NCBI GenBank assembly: GCA_039820545.1
Contig: JBCBPW010000010.1
Coordinates: forward strand, 1 to 64,000
From: JALEFZ01 sp039820545
Lineage (GTDB): Bacteria > Bacteroidota > Bacteroidia > J057
Reading direction: 5' to 3'
Length of the DNA stretch: 64,000 nt
Below, in pieces: positions 17,911 to 25,564 of this stretch (its first letter is position 1; each line of letters starts with the position of its first letter). The position numbers and the translations under genes are program-made. The notes beneath the pieces are model-generated. The model was given only the letters and a program-made list of their open reading frames with translations, was not told the DNA's origin and made no database searches.

Positions 17911-18342
17911 GGGGTGTAATAGGGGTAATCGAAAATGGTTTGCTGACTTCTATTGGTGTTAAATTTAGGTAGACCTGCTATGCACAGAAATGGCTTTCCC
18001 AAAATACAGGATCATCCAAGCCCTACAAACAAAAAATATCCGCAGCTTCCCCTCTCGACGATGCTACGGACTGTGTTTTTAATGGGCTGTAGGGAGGGTG
18101 TGCGTATAAATAAAAACGCCCTTCCCTGGCCCTCGCGGATCATGTGGGGTACATTGTGCCATGTGAATCATGTGTTAGTATCATCGTTTTTTCTTGACTT
18201 GTCATTTTACAGAAAATGCTGCATCAAGCTCACAGAAATATTGACAGATTACTCAATCAATACAACAATATAGCATAAATAATATTTCTTACCAGAGGTT
18301 GCTTTGTCTTTCCACATAAAAAAACTCAATGTCGTAACATTT
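17911..18342. other. Intergenic region, no gene supported
   Basis: A 432-bp non-coding stretch upstream of the paralogue operon and past the end of the STAND gene. A 106-codon plus-strand frame (17953-18273) has no coding character. I see a loose inverted repeat around 18090-18130 (AGGGAGGG / CCTTCCCT) and several CATGTG motifs near 18140-18175, but nothing I can assign. Confidence 0.5.
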
Positions 18343-18350
18343 TTATGTGG
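18312..18350 (-). terminator. Inverted repeat overlapping the STAND gene stop
   Basis: CCACATAAAAA at 18312-18322 pairs with TTTTTATGTGG at 18340-18350 (11 bp, 17-nt loop). On the minus strand the 5' arm overlaps the stop codon and the 3' arm ends in a T-run. It is a plausible terminator for the STAND gene, though the T-run is inside the stem. Confidence 0.5.
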
Positions 18351-20388
18351 AGATGTTATCAAGTTTTTCTTGCACCCACTCCAAATTCCTCCGATACGCC
18401 ACAAATTGAGGCGCATCGCTGACCAGCTCTAGATAAAGTGCTTCTGCTTGTTGATAATAATCCCTTCCTTTTTCGAGATCTTGTTGGTTGACCCACTCGG
18501 AGCCTAGCTTGATGTAAGAGATCGCCAAGCCGTTTTTAAAGCCCACATGCTGAGGATAGGACGCATACAATTCTTCGAATAATACAGTTTCATCTTCGAA
18601 GTAAGCCAACGCCTTTTCCAAATTACCCAGACGCCTGTGGGTTGACCCGAGTTTCGAATAAGAGATCGCCAAGCCGTTTTTAAAGCCCACATGCTGAGGA
18701 TAGGACGCATACAATTCTTCTGTCAAGGCTAAATCCTTTTCATAATACTCCAACGCCTTTTCCAAATTACCCAGACGGCTGTGGGTCTCCCCGAGTTTCT
18801 CATAAGAGATCGCCAAGCCGTTTTTAAAGTCAGTATTTTCAGGATTTGAATCTGACAGTACTTTTTGAATCCTCTCCATTCTGAGATACACTTCCATCGC
18901 GAGGGTAAGATCTCCCACGTCGGTATAATAGTTCCCTATATTCTGACTGAGTGTCCCTAAATTACGCTTTTCAAGGTCCAGATGAGACAGTACAGCTTCT
19001 CCCAACCTCACCCATACAGCCGCTTCCCGATAGTTATTTTGATGTCGATTTTCTTCGTTTAACCCCTCTATGAGTACGCTTACAGTATATGCACAATCCT
19101 CCCAAATCCCTTCATTCTTCTTCCGCACGATCTCCTGCACCACAGGACTAGCCTTAAATGCGTTGTTCTCTTCATTGAATTCCAGCCAGCCTTTCTCCAT
19201 CAGAGATTCTAAGACCTCGTCGGGCTCGTCTTTGGTAAGCGTATGGAGGAGTTCATAGGGAATATTCTCAGGGGGAAGGACAGCAAATATCGACAGCAGG
19301 GCCACTTCTTCTCTTTCCAAACCGCCTATGTCATACATGGCTTCGATGATTTCTTCGGGCTTGGCTTTTTCGAAGTGCTGGTAGTCGGTGCCTACGGCGC
19401 GGGTATGGGTAAGGGCCAGCAGGCCCTTGTGTTGAATGTCATGCAGGAGATCCTGCAAGGTATACTTGACGCGGAATTTGTTGACGCGGCCCAGGTTCTT
19501 GGCCAGCAGCTCTAGCACGAGGGTATTTTCATAGACGGCTTCGCGAATTTGATAGAGCAGGCTTTCTTCTGCTTCCTGCAGCTTGGGGTAGAATTTACGA
19601 AATAGCTCCAAGGTCTTCTCCTCAGATAACCCACGGACGGCATAAGTAGCCATCTCGCGAAAGGAAGGAATGCGAGAGGTAAGCAAAATATGAAAATGGT
19701 TGTTGCGGCGGAGGTGCTTGTACATGGCCTCTAGGTCCGAAGACTCGTTGGCGTTGTCTATGATGAGGAGGCAAGGCCCTTGCAGGCGGTCGAGTTGCGT
19801 GAGCAGTTGCTCCAGGCGTTGCTCCTTGCTGGCTTTGGGATCAAACTGCATATCAAAAGCCGCCGCCAAGCGCAGCACCCCATCCATAAGCGAAGGCTCA
19901 CTCAGCACCCAGCCCACATGGGCATAGTGACGGCGATACTTCCAGTAGTAGCTCGCAGCCAGGGTCGTCTTGCCGATCCCCCCACGCCCGTGGACCAGCA
20001 GCAGCAGTTGGGACTGGTGGAAAAGCTGGTCGTAGACCGCGTCCATGTCGGCTTCTCGCCCGATGAAGACCTCTGGACGAAAGGGCTGAGAAGTGAGTCC
20101 ATGCAGGATACCATCCGTAGCCGCGAGATAAGCGTCAGGTTCTTCGCCCTGCTCGTGGGCACTCAACATGCCTAGAAGCGTTCGCAGGGCCTTATTCTGC
20201 TCACGTGAGAGTCGATCAGGGTCTTCGGTATTGAGTGCAGCATCTCTCTCGATACGTCTGTAGTTCCGCACGATCAAAGAAAAATCGTCTGCATGGGCTG
20301 TGCCTTCAAAAAGCGCATCCGCAGCTTCAAACGCTTCTTCTATATCGTCCGCTTGGATATGCGCACGTATTTCCTGGTAAGTGGACAT
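18343..20388 (-). CDS. NLR-like STAND NTPase with an N-terminal effector-associated-type domain and C-terminal TPRs
   Basis: 681 residues. Residues 1-78 form a small helical domain (VRNYRRIERD, LSREQNKALRTLLGML) like the effector-associated domains that recruit separate effectors by homotypic contact. An NB-ARC/STAND core follows, with FIGREADMD, Walker A GRGGIGKTT (134-142), Walker B CLLIIDN with Asp211, ILLTSR near 234-239, and a winged-helix region. From about residue 465 there are TPRs of 48 residues, two of them almost identical (both contain GNLEKAL and EELYASYPQHVG). STAND proteins act as ligand-triggered signalling switches, many of them in antiphage immunity. No effector carrying a matching helical domain is next to it. 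Confidence 0.85.
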   Translation of the reverse strand: MSTYQEIRAHIQADDIEEAFEAADALFEGTAHADDFSLIVRNYRRIERDAALNTEDPDRLSREQNKALRTLLGMLSAHEQGEEPDAYLAATDGILHGLTSQPFRPEVFIGREADMDAVYDQLFHQSQLLLLVHGRGGIGKTTLAASYYWKYRRHYAHVGWVLSEPSLMDGVLRLAAAFDMQFDPKASKEQRLEQLLTQLDRLQGPCLLIIDNANESSDLEAMYKHLRRNNHFHILLTSRIPSFREMATYAVRGLSEEKTLELFRKFYPKLQEAEESLLYQIREAVYENTLVLELLAKNLGRVNKFRVKYTLQDLLHDIQHKGLLALTHTRAVGTDYQHFEKAKPEEIIEAMYDIGGLEREEVALLSIFAVLPPENIPYELLHTLTKDEPDEVLESLMEKGWLEFNEENNAFKASPVVQEIVRKKNEGIWEDCAYTVSVLIEGLNEENRHQNNYREAAVWVRLGEAVLSHLDLEKRNLGTLSQNIGNYYTDVGDLTLAMEVYLRMERIQKVLSDSNPENTDFKNGLAISYEKLGETHSRLGNLEKALEYYEKDLALTEELYASYPQHVGFKNGLAISYSKLGSTHRRLGNLEKALAYFEDETVLFEELYASYPQHVGFKNGLAISYIKLGSEWVNQQDLEKGRDYYQQAEALYLELVSDAPQFVAYRRNLEWVQEKLDNIST
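18397..18828. repeat. Three tandem 144-bp units encoding TPRs in the STAND gene
   Basis: The units are in register at 144 bp (48 codons). The stretch encoding FKNGLAISY recurs at 18521, 18665 and 18809 with almost identical bases, and the units at 18541-18684 and 18685-18828 are nearly identical throughout. The third unit (18397-18540) matches at its start and then diverges. Such DNA-level identity implies recent duplication or gene conversion. Confidence 0.85.
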
Positions 20389-20797
20389 AGGAATGGTGAT
20401 CCATTACATTGGTTGGACAATTAGATAGGAAAGGCTGAAGGATAAATATAAGAGATTTTGGGGAATCCCGCAGGGCCACCGCCACGGCGTGGACAAAATA
20501 TGGCATGGACAGAAATATTCCCAGTCATGCACACAAAAAAGGAAAAACCGGCGCACAGATTTCCCTCCTGAACTGCTCTCAAAATTGAAAACATGCTCAG
20601 AAACCAAATCCTTGCGACCGGTCATTCAGAAAATTAAGGATACACTCATCGCTCCCTTACTAGCATCGGATACGAAGCAAATAAGCTGACATGATCCAGG
20701 GTGTGCGTATGAAAGCGTAAATGGATATTATGTGATATCGTAGGACCAGCTTTGGCGTGGTCATCTCCTCGCAGAGACAGGCATAATCATCTCCTAT
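20389..20797. other. Intergenic region carrying a hairpin repeat, no gene supported
   Basis: 409 bp between the STAND gene and the M56 gene. It contains copy C of the GC-rich repeat at 20467-20496. Small frames on both strands (for example 20489-20689 plus and 20404-20625 minus) lack ribosome sites and protein-like composition. A weak GGACCA/TGGTC hairpin near 20743-20764 could end the M56 transcript. Confidence 0.5.
20467..20496. repeat. GC-rich 30-bp hairpin repeat, copy C
   Basis: Third copy, about 6.1 kb from copies A and B and in the same orientation. Its last 17 bases, CGCCACGGCGTGGACAA, are identical to the other two copies. It lies upstream of the STAND gene. Confidence 0.75.
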
Positions 20798-22075
20798 CTA
20801 GCATTGATCTTTAGGCAAAAGGGTAGGAAGTAAATTGTCAAAGGCCACTATTTTGAATGAGAAAGGAATGCTGACCCAAAACTGTACGGGCTTTCCGTCC
20901 TTCATTGCGGGATTGAAACGCAAACGGGCAATTTCCGCTTCTACTGCTTCTTCGAAAATGGGATTAGCGCTTTTGACGATCTCATGTTGGACATATTTCC
21001 CTTCCTCATCGATCAATATACGGAAGACGACAAGTCCTTCGATCTTGTTTTCATGTGCAGCCTTGGGATAACCGATGGATTGTTGAATTTCCCGATAGTT
21101 CAGGACTTCTGGTTGCACGTCCACGTCTAGTATGGCCTTGTATGGAGCCGTTACTTCAGAGGTTACAGGGACTTCCTTGATAGGTCCTGAAGGTAGGGTT
21201 TGGGCGGTGAGTGCAGTCGCACTTTCTGTACAGGCCCAGAAGAAACTGATCATTACAATCAGACATAAAGATGTGATCATTCGCATAACGATATAGGTAT
21301 TAGAAGTGAAAGTACGTGTGAGGATGGCCACCCTACGATCGACAGGCGGCTGAGAAAAAGTCTGGGTGAGTGGCAGACGCACCGCTCCCACCTGACGGAG
21401 TAGGACACGTGCGAGTGTCGACATGCTGCCAACCTTTAAAGCCGCTTGATCTGCCAAAGCTTCGTGAACCAACATGAGGTCCTTTTTCAGGAAGATCAAA
21501 ATAGGATTGAACCAGAAGAAAATGTGGAGCACCTCCACAAAGAGGCGATCAAATGAATGTCCCTCCCCTATGTGCGCCTGCTCATGCGCCAGCAAAATAG
21601 CTTTCTCATGTTCATCTAATGGCTGTGTCTCATCCCAGAGTAAGGTCTGAAAGAAAGAAGAGGTAGGCACGCGGCCTCCTGTCATGCGCTGCCCATGAGC
21701 AGCTCTAGGAAATGTCCGTATGATGCGGTGTAAACGAAAGAGTTGGATCAAGAGTCGCCCTAGGCCCAAGGCCACAGCTAGGATATACATGCCACCTATG
21801 ATTGCGTACCAGGAAAAACTCGTAGAAGCGGCCCCAACTCCCGTATTTACCCCTATGATCATGGGGTTGAGCACCAAGGTCCCCCAAGCGGATTCAGGAA
21901 ATACTTCCGAAAAATCCAGCAAAGGCACAATTAAGCTCAAAACCAATCCGCCTAACAAGAAATAGCGTTCGAAACGAAAGTCTCCTCTCGTATTGAGCAA
22001 GGCGCGATAGATCCCCCAAAACAGGATCTGTAAAATCGCAGCCGAAGCTAAGTATGTCATCCATTCATGATTCAT
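20798..22075 (-). CDS. BlaR1/MecR1-type M56 metallopeptidase with a TonB C-terminal domain
   Basis: 425 residues. Several TM helices in the first 115 residues are followed by the M56 zinc protease core: HEQAH at 164-168 with the third ligand in HEALADQ near 204-210. A further TM (VMRMITSLCLIVMISFF) leads to a periplasmic TonB C-terminal domain (REIQQSIGYPKAAHENK, GLVVFRILIDEEGK, LRFNPAMKDGKPVQFW). In Bacteroidota this fusion replaces the penicillin-binding sensor of classical BlaR1. The protease should cleave or inactivate the BlaI repressor on an envelope signal. Its ATG overlaps the end of the BlaI gene by 11 bp, showing translational coupling. Confidence 0.9.
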   Translation of the reverse strand: MNHEWMTYLASAAILQILFWGIYRALLNTRGDFRFERYFLLGGLVLSLIVPLLDFSEVFPESAWGTLVLNPMIIGVNTGVGAASTSFSWYAIIGGMYILAVALGLGRLLIQLFRLHRIIRTFPRAAHGQRMTGGRVPTSSFFQTLLWDETQPLDEHEKAILLAHEQAHIGEGHSFDRLFVEVLHIFFWFNPILIFLKKDLMLVHEALADQAALKVGSMSTLARVLLRQVGAVRLPLTQTFSQPPVDRRVAILTRTFTSNTYIVMRMITSLCLIVMISFFWACTESATALTAQTLPSGPIKEVPVTSEVTAPYKAILDVDVQPEVLNYREIQQSIGYPKAAHENKIEGLVVFRILIDEEGKYVQHEIVKSANPIFEEAVEAEIARLRFNPAMKDGKPVQFWVSIPFSFKIVAFDNLLPTLLPKDQC

Positions 22076-22451
22076 GATCTTCCTCCTTGGGGGTTTCTTC
22101 TGATTCTGCCAATTCCTTCAAGGCATCTAGGGTCTCTGTGGAGATGTCCCCCTCTTTATAAAAGAAGTTGAGCAACTTCTGAAAGGAGCCGTCAAAGTAG
22201 CCATGCAAAAACGAGCCAAAGTAAAACTTGGCATATATTTCTTTACTCACGATGGGGATGTATTGAAAAGATTTCCCAAAACTCTCGTGTCGAATGAATC
22301 CCTTCTCCTCTAAGATCCGCAGAACAGTGGAGATCGTCGATTTCTTGGGTTTGGGCTCTGGGTAAGCATCGATGATCTCTTTGAGGAAGGCTTTGTCCAG
22401 CTTCCATAAGAGTTGCATCATTTGCTCTTCGGCCTTGGTGAGTTTTTGCAT
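22065..22451 (-). CDS. BlaI/MecI/CopY-family transcriptional repressor
   Basis: 128 residues. A winged-helix domain covers residues 1-75 (LTKAEEQMMQLLWKLDKAF, STISTVLRILEEKGFIRHE) and a C-terminal helical dimerisation region follows, the standard BlaI layout. It should repress its own operon with the M56 protease gene until cleaved. The upstream region has a perfect ACTTA-N4-TAAGT repeat that may be its operator. A TACATTTGTA palindrome, matching the classical TACANNTGTA BlaI box, lies 530 bp away before the divergent gene at 23013. Confidence 0.9.
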   Translation of the reverse strand: MQKLTKAEEQMMQLLWKLDKAFLKEIIDAYPEPKPKKSTISTVLRILEEKGFIRHESFGKSFQYIPIVSKEIYAKFYFGSFLHGYFDGSFQKLLNFFYKEGDISTETLDALKELAESEETPKEEDHES

Positions 22452-22983
22452 ATAGATTGAAGATTACAATCAAACATACGTTTATTTTTTTAAACTTAAA
22501 ACTAAGTTCTTAAACGAAAGATTGTGTGGATGAATCAATATTAGACTTAGACTCTGATTTTCAATCAAATAAGATAATATAGAAAAATTAGGTACCCGCT
22601 CACCTCCTCCAGTTTGTAACTGGCATATAGAGATCGGCACTAAGCATCAGGGATATTTCTAACTTCTAGTTATCACAAGTGATCCATATTACTTTTTAAT
22701 ATTTATACATTAATCTACATTATTCATACATCATATATTCCTGCCACCAAAGTCACTTATTTCAATTTTTGGAAGTAAGATTCACAGAACATTTGTCGTT
22801 TTTTATACTAAATTTCGTAATAATCATTTATAGAAATACTTAGCCCTATTTTGCTTCGACCTAAAAACCGCCCATTAAGATGGAAAAAGCAGGATTTTCG
22901 ACTCAAAGAACCAAAAGCAAACATAAATCACTCGAAGTTATAACGAATAATAATATTATTCATTTTTTGAACTAAATGAGGCG
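22452..22983. other. AT-rich divergent intergenic region
   Basis: About 530 bp of very AT-rich DNA between the BlaI operon and the FG-GAP gene. Besides the putative operator at 22489-22514 I see small palindromes (CCAGTT-TGT-AACTGG near 22609 and ATCAC-AA-GTGAT near 22673) but no coding frame. It probably holds the promoters of both divergent units. Confidence 0.5.
22489..22514. promoter_or_regulatory. Candidate operator upstream of the BlaI gene
   Basis: An inverted repeat ACTTA-AAAC-TAAGT at 22494-22507, flanked by TTTAA and TTAAA in opposite orientation. It lies about 40-60 bp before the repressor ATG, where an autoregulatory operator would be expected. It does not match TACANNTGTA, so the assignment rests on position and symmetry only. 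Confidence 0.35.
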
Positions 22984-22993
22984 TACATTTGTA
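22984..22993 (+). promoter_or_regulatory. TACATTTGTA: -7 box and possible BlaI box
   Basis: TACATTTG matches the Bacteroidota -7 consensus TAnnTTTG, and the full TACATTTGTA is a palindrome matching the BlaI/MecI box TACANNTGTA. It lies 20 bp before the ATG at 23013, so the transcript would have a very short leader. It also rules out the TTG at 22989 as the start, since that codon is inside the box. Confidence 0.45.
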
Positions 22994-23012
22994 TCAAAAC
23001 TTACAGGAAACT

Positions 23013-25238
23013 ATGCCTCAGGATAATTTACAATTAAAGAATCAGCGAAAAACCTTACTCGACACACGTACACTCATGATCATGAGTGCTGTCATCATTG
23101 TATTTATGGCAGGAATCTTTTCTTTGACGCAAAGTAGTAGCACACAATCCTTTACGAATGTCGCAGTAGATGGTGGCACACATGCAGGTTCGGACATGGC
23201 CATCTCAGGCTCAAAAGATGGAGGATTTGCATGGGGAGATCTCAACCACGATGGATACCTAGACCTCGTCGTCAACACCAACAGTAGTAGCAAACGCACT
23301 CGCATCTTGATCTCGAATCACTCAGATTCAGACAATCCCTACTTCGAAGATCTAACGAGTAGCTACTGCTCACACTGTACGACTGTCACTTCAGAGCGCA
23401 GTGCCATGATCGCCGATATCAACCACGACGGATATGTAGACATGATCCGTACGACTTACTATTACATTTATATTTACCTAAATCAGGGGCCCACCAACAA
23501 CTACCAACTCGGTGTCGGCACAAGCCAAACCCCCAACAAAACCATTACTAAAAACGACTTCCATGACAACAAAATGAACACCGAAGGCGTCATGCTCATG
23601 GACTATGACAACGACGGCTGGCTAGACCTAGGAATCGAAAACCACAACTTTGGAATCGACATCCTTATCAATCCCAAAGATGGTTCAGCCAATTTCACCT
23701 GCGCCGACCCCTTACATACAGGCTTGCCGACAAGTGCGACAGACGGAGACTATGCCGCATGTGTAGATTTTGACAATGATGGCGACATCGACCTCGTCGG
23801 TCGCAAAAACCGTGGCAACGACTTCTTTGTGAATACAGGAGGCGGTAAATTCAACGCAGGACAGGATCTCGCCGACGCCAACAACTCCAACAAAGGATCT
23901 GTCGTATTTGCCGACTTCGACAACGATGGAGACTTTGACCTGTACTGGTCAGACGAAGGAGACAACCAAATCTGGATCAATGATGGCACAGACGTTCTCG
24001 TCGCCACAAAAGTAGGCAGCGCCGATGGCGAACCATGGAAATCCGCAGGTGTCTCCGCACCCAGCTCGGGGATCGCAGGCGCAGCCGTGGGAGATGTAAA
24101 CAATGACGGAAAAATGGATCTGTTCCTCACCGCTAGCAGTGGACCAGGCTATCTATTCCTCAACGGAACAACTGCGGGTGGCAGCCTTTCCTTCACCCAA
24201 GACAATATGGGCATCAACATCAATGGACATGGAGAAGGCGTCGCATTTGCCGACTACGACAACGACGGAGACCTCGACCTCTACATCAACTGCGGAAGCA
24301 TCGGCAACCACCTCTGGCGCAACAGTCTCAACGACGAAAACTACCTCATGGTAGAACCACGAATCGACCTGGGCAGCGGCCTCTGGAGAAATGCTGTGGG
24401 TGCCAACATCAGCATTCAAGACTGCAATGGAAACCGCGTCGCGGGCATCAAGGAAGTCCCTACGACAGCAGGCCATGGCACAGACGCTCCCGACAGGGTG
24501 CATTTTGGATTACCCAGCGGACCGACAGAAGTGTATATGGTAACTGTAGATTTTGTCACAGTAAATGGCGTACGTCAATCCGTCCAAAAGGAAATCAGAC
24601 CCGCAGATCTGGCCGATCAGACGCTCGTCGTGTACGACACAGACCCCAACGAACTGACGTTGTGCAGTCAAGCCAAGGCAGCAAATCTTCCCGTAGAATG
24701 GTTGGACTTCACCGTCACCGAAGAAGCAGGAGCGGCACGTCTGGACTGGGCCACATCACAAGAGCTCAACAGCAGCCACTATGCCATCGAGCGTTCTACC
24801 GACGGACGGACCTTCACGAGCATCTCACAAGTAGCATCTGCTGGCAATAGCGACGAAGTCACGACCTACGCATTCACGGATACAGATGTACAGCGCCTAC
24901 AACAATCCAAGATTTATTATCGCTTACAGCAAGTGGACATGGATGGTGCCATTGATTACTCCAAAGTAGTCGAACTCAGCCTAGAAGCGCAAGGAGTCCT
25001 CTCTTTGGGCCTCTACCCCAACCCAGCCAGAGATCAAGCCACCCTTCGTATCGAAGGACTCAATGGATCGGAGAAAATGATCCGTGTTTTGACTATGGAT
25101 GGAAAGCTCATTTGGACGGCGCGCACGTCTGCTTATGAAGAAGCCCTCCCCATACAAAACTGGGCTGCAGGTAGCTACGCGATACAAGTCATCAGCGGCA
25201 AACAAGTCCAAACCGAAAAACTCATCATCAATAAGTAA
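23013..25238 (+). CDS. FG-GAP/VCBS-repeat protein with ASPIC/UnbV-like and T9SS sorting domains
   Basis: 741 residues from the ATG at 23013 (AGGAAA upstream). One N-terminal TM or signal anchor (LMIMSAVIIVFMAGIFSL) follows a 20-residue charged stretch. Residues about 60-460 hold seven or more FG-GAP repeats with calcium-type loops such as DLNHDGYLDL, DYDNDGWLDL and DFDNDGDFDLYW, predicting a seven-bladed propeller. An ASPIC/UnbV-like segment follows (VGANISIQDCNGNRVAG, TTAGHGTDAPDRVHFG). The end is a T9SS type A sorting domain (LGLYPNPARDQATLRIEG and a final KLIINK). It should be exported and anchored or released at the surface; the ligand is unknown. Confidence 0.85.
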   Translation: MPQDNLQLKNQRKTLLDTRTLMIMSAVIIVFMAGIFSLTQSSSTQSFTNVAVDGGTHAGSDMAISGSKDGGFAWGDLNHDGYLDLVVNTNSSSKRTRILISNHSDSDNPYFEDLTSSYCSHCTTVTSERSAMIADINHDGYVDMIRTTYYYIYIYLNQGPTNNYQLGVGTSQTPNKTITKNDFHDNKMNTEGVMLMDYDNDGWLDLGIENHNFGIDILINPKDGSANFTCADPLHTGLPTSATDGDYAACVDFDNDGDIDLVGRKNRGNDFFVNTGGGKFNAGQDLADANNSNKGSVVFADFDNDGDFDLYWSDEGDNQIWINDGTDVLVATKVGSADGEPWKSAGVSAPSSGIAGAAVGDVNNDGKMDLFLTASSGPGYLFLNGTTAGGSLSFTQDNMGININGHGEGVAFADYDNDGDLDLYINCGSIGNHLWRNSLNDENYLMVEPRIDLGSGLWRNAVGANISIQDCNGNRVAGIKEVPTTAGHGTDAPDRVHFGLPSGPTEVYMVTVDFVTVNGVRQSVQKEIRPADLADQTLVVYDTDPNELTLCSQAKAANLPVEWLDFTVTEEAGAARLDWATSQELNSSHYAIERSTDGRTFTSISQVASAGNSDEVTTYAFTDTDVQRLQQSKIYYRLQQVDMDGAIDYSKVVELSLEAQGVLSLGLYPNPARDQATLRIEGLNGSEKMIRVLTMDGKLIWTARTSAYEEALPIQNWAAGSYAIQVISGKQVQTEKLIINK

Positions 25239-25269
25239 ACTTTCTTCCCCCAAGATCAATCCATTCTTA

Positions 25270-25430
25270 GACCCTGTTTGAAACCTCAAATCTGCGAAAA
25301 GTTTGCGCTTTCAGAACCTGAACTTCCTCTATTTTGATCGATTTAGCCCCACTAAATCTCACAAAATAGCTTTCGTCAGAACCTAAAATCTCTGCTTTTT
25401 AGCTAGATGTTCATTGTTCCAAACAGGGTC
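25270..25430. mobile_element. MITE-like element with 15-bp terminal inverted repeats and TTA flanks
   Basis: GACCCTGTTTGAAAC (25270-25284) and GTTCCAAACAGGGTC (25416-25430) are inverted repeats with one mismatch. Both ends are flanked by TTA (25267-25269 and 25431-25433), consistent with a 3-bp target duplication. The 161-bp body has no coding capacity. Three-base TNA-type duplications are known for several IS5-family groups, so a non-autonomous derivative of such an element is possible; that is inference. It separates the FG-GAP gene from its terminator. Confidence 0.65.
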
Positions 25431-25480
25431 TTATTCTTCAAGCCATCACCATAGGCAAGATTCATGTAACGTTTTTTCTG

Positions 25481-25513
25481 AAGAGACTGTCCGTCAAAGG
25501 CAGTCTCTTTTTA
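25481..25513 (+). terminator. Intrinsic terminator downstream of the FG-GAP gene
   Basis: Stem AAGAGACTG / CAGTCTCTT with an 11-nt loop, followed by TTTTAT. It is 243 bp past the stop of the FG-GAP gene because the MITE-like element lies between them, and 52 bp before the next gene. Confidence 0.8.
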
Positions 25514-25564
25514 TGGAATCGGGTAAAAGATATTATCTTTTGTAGGCACATCAACCAAGCTTCT

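Noticed and set aside
17953..18273. 106-codon plus-strand frame in the intergenic region
   Set aside because: No signal, motif or ribosome site; low-complexity composition; spans a hairpin-like region.
18397..18828. Repeats in the STAND gene as a CRISPR-like or satellite array
   Set aside because: The 144-bp period is an exact 48 codons in frame and encodes TPRs, so it is a protein repeat.
20489..20689. 66-codon plus-strand frame beginning inside repeat copy C
   Set aside because: The start lies within a repeated element and no other coding evidence exists.
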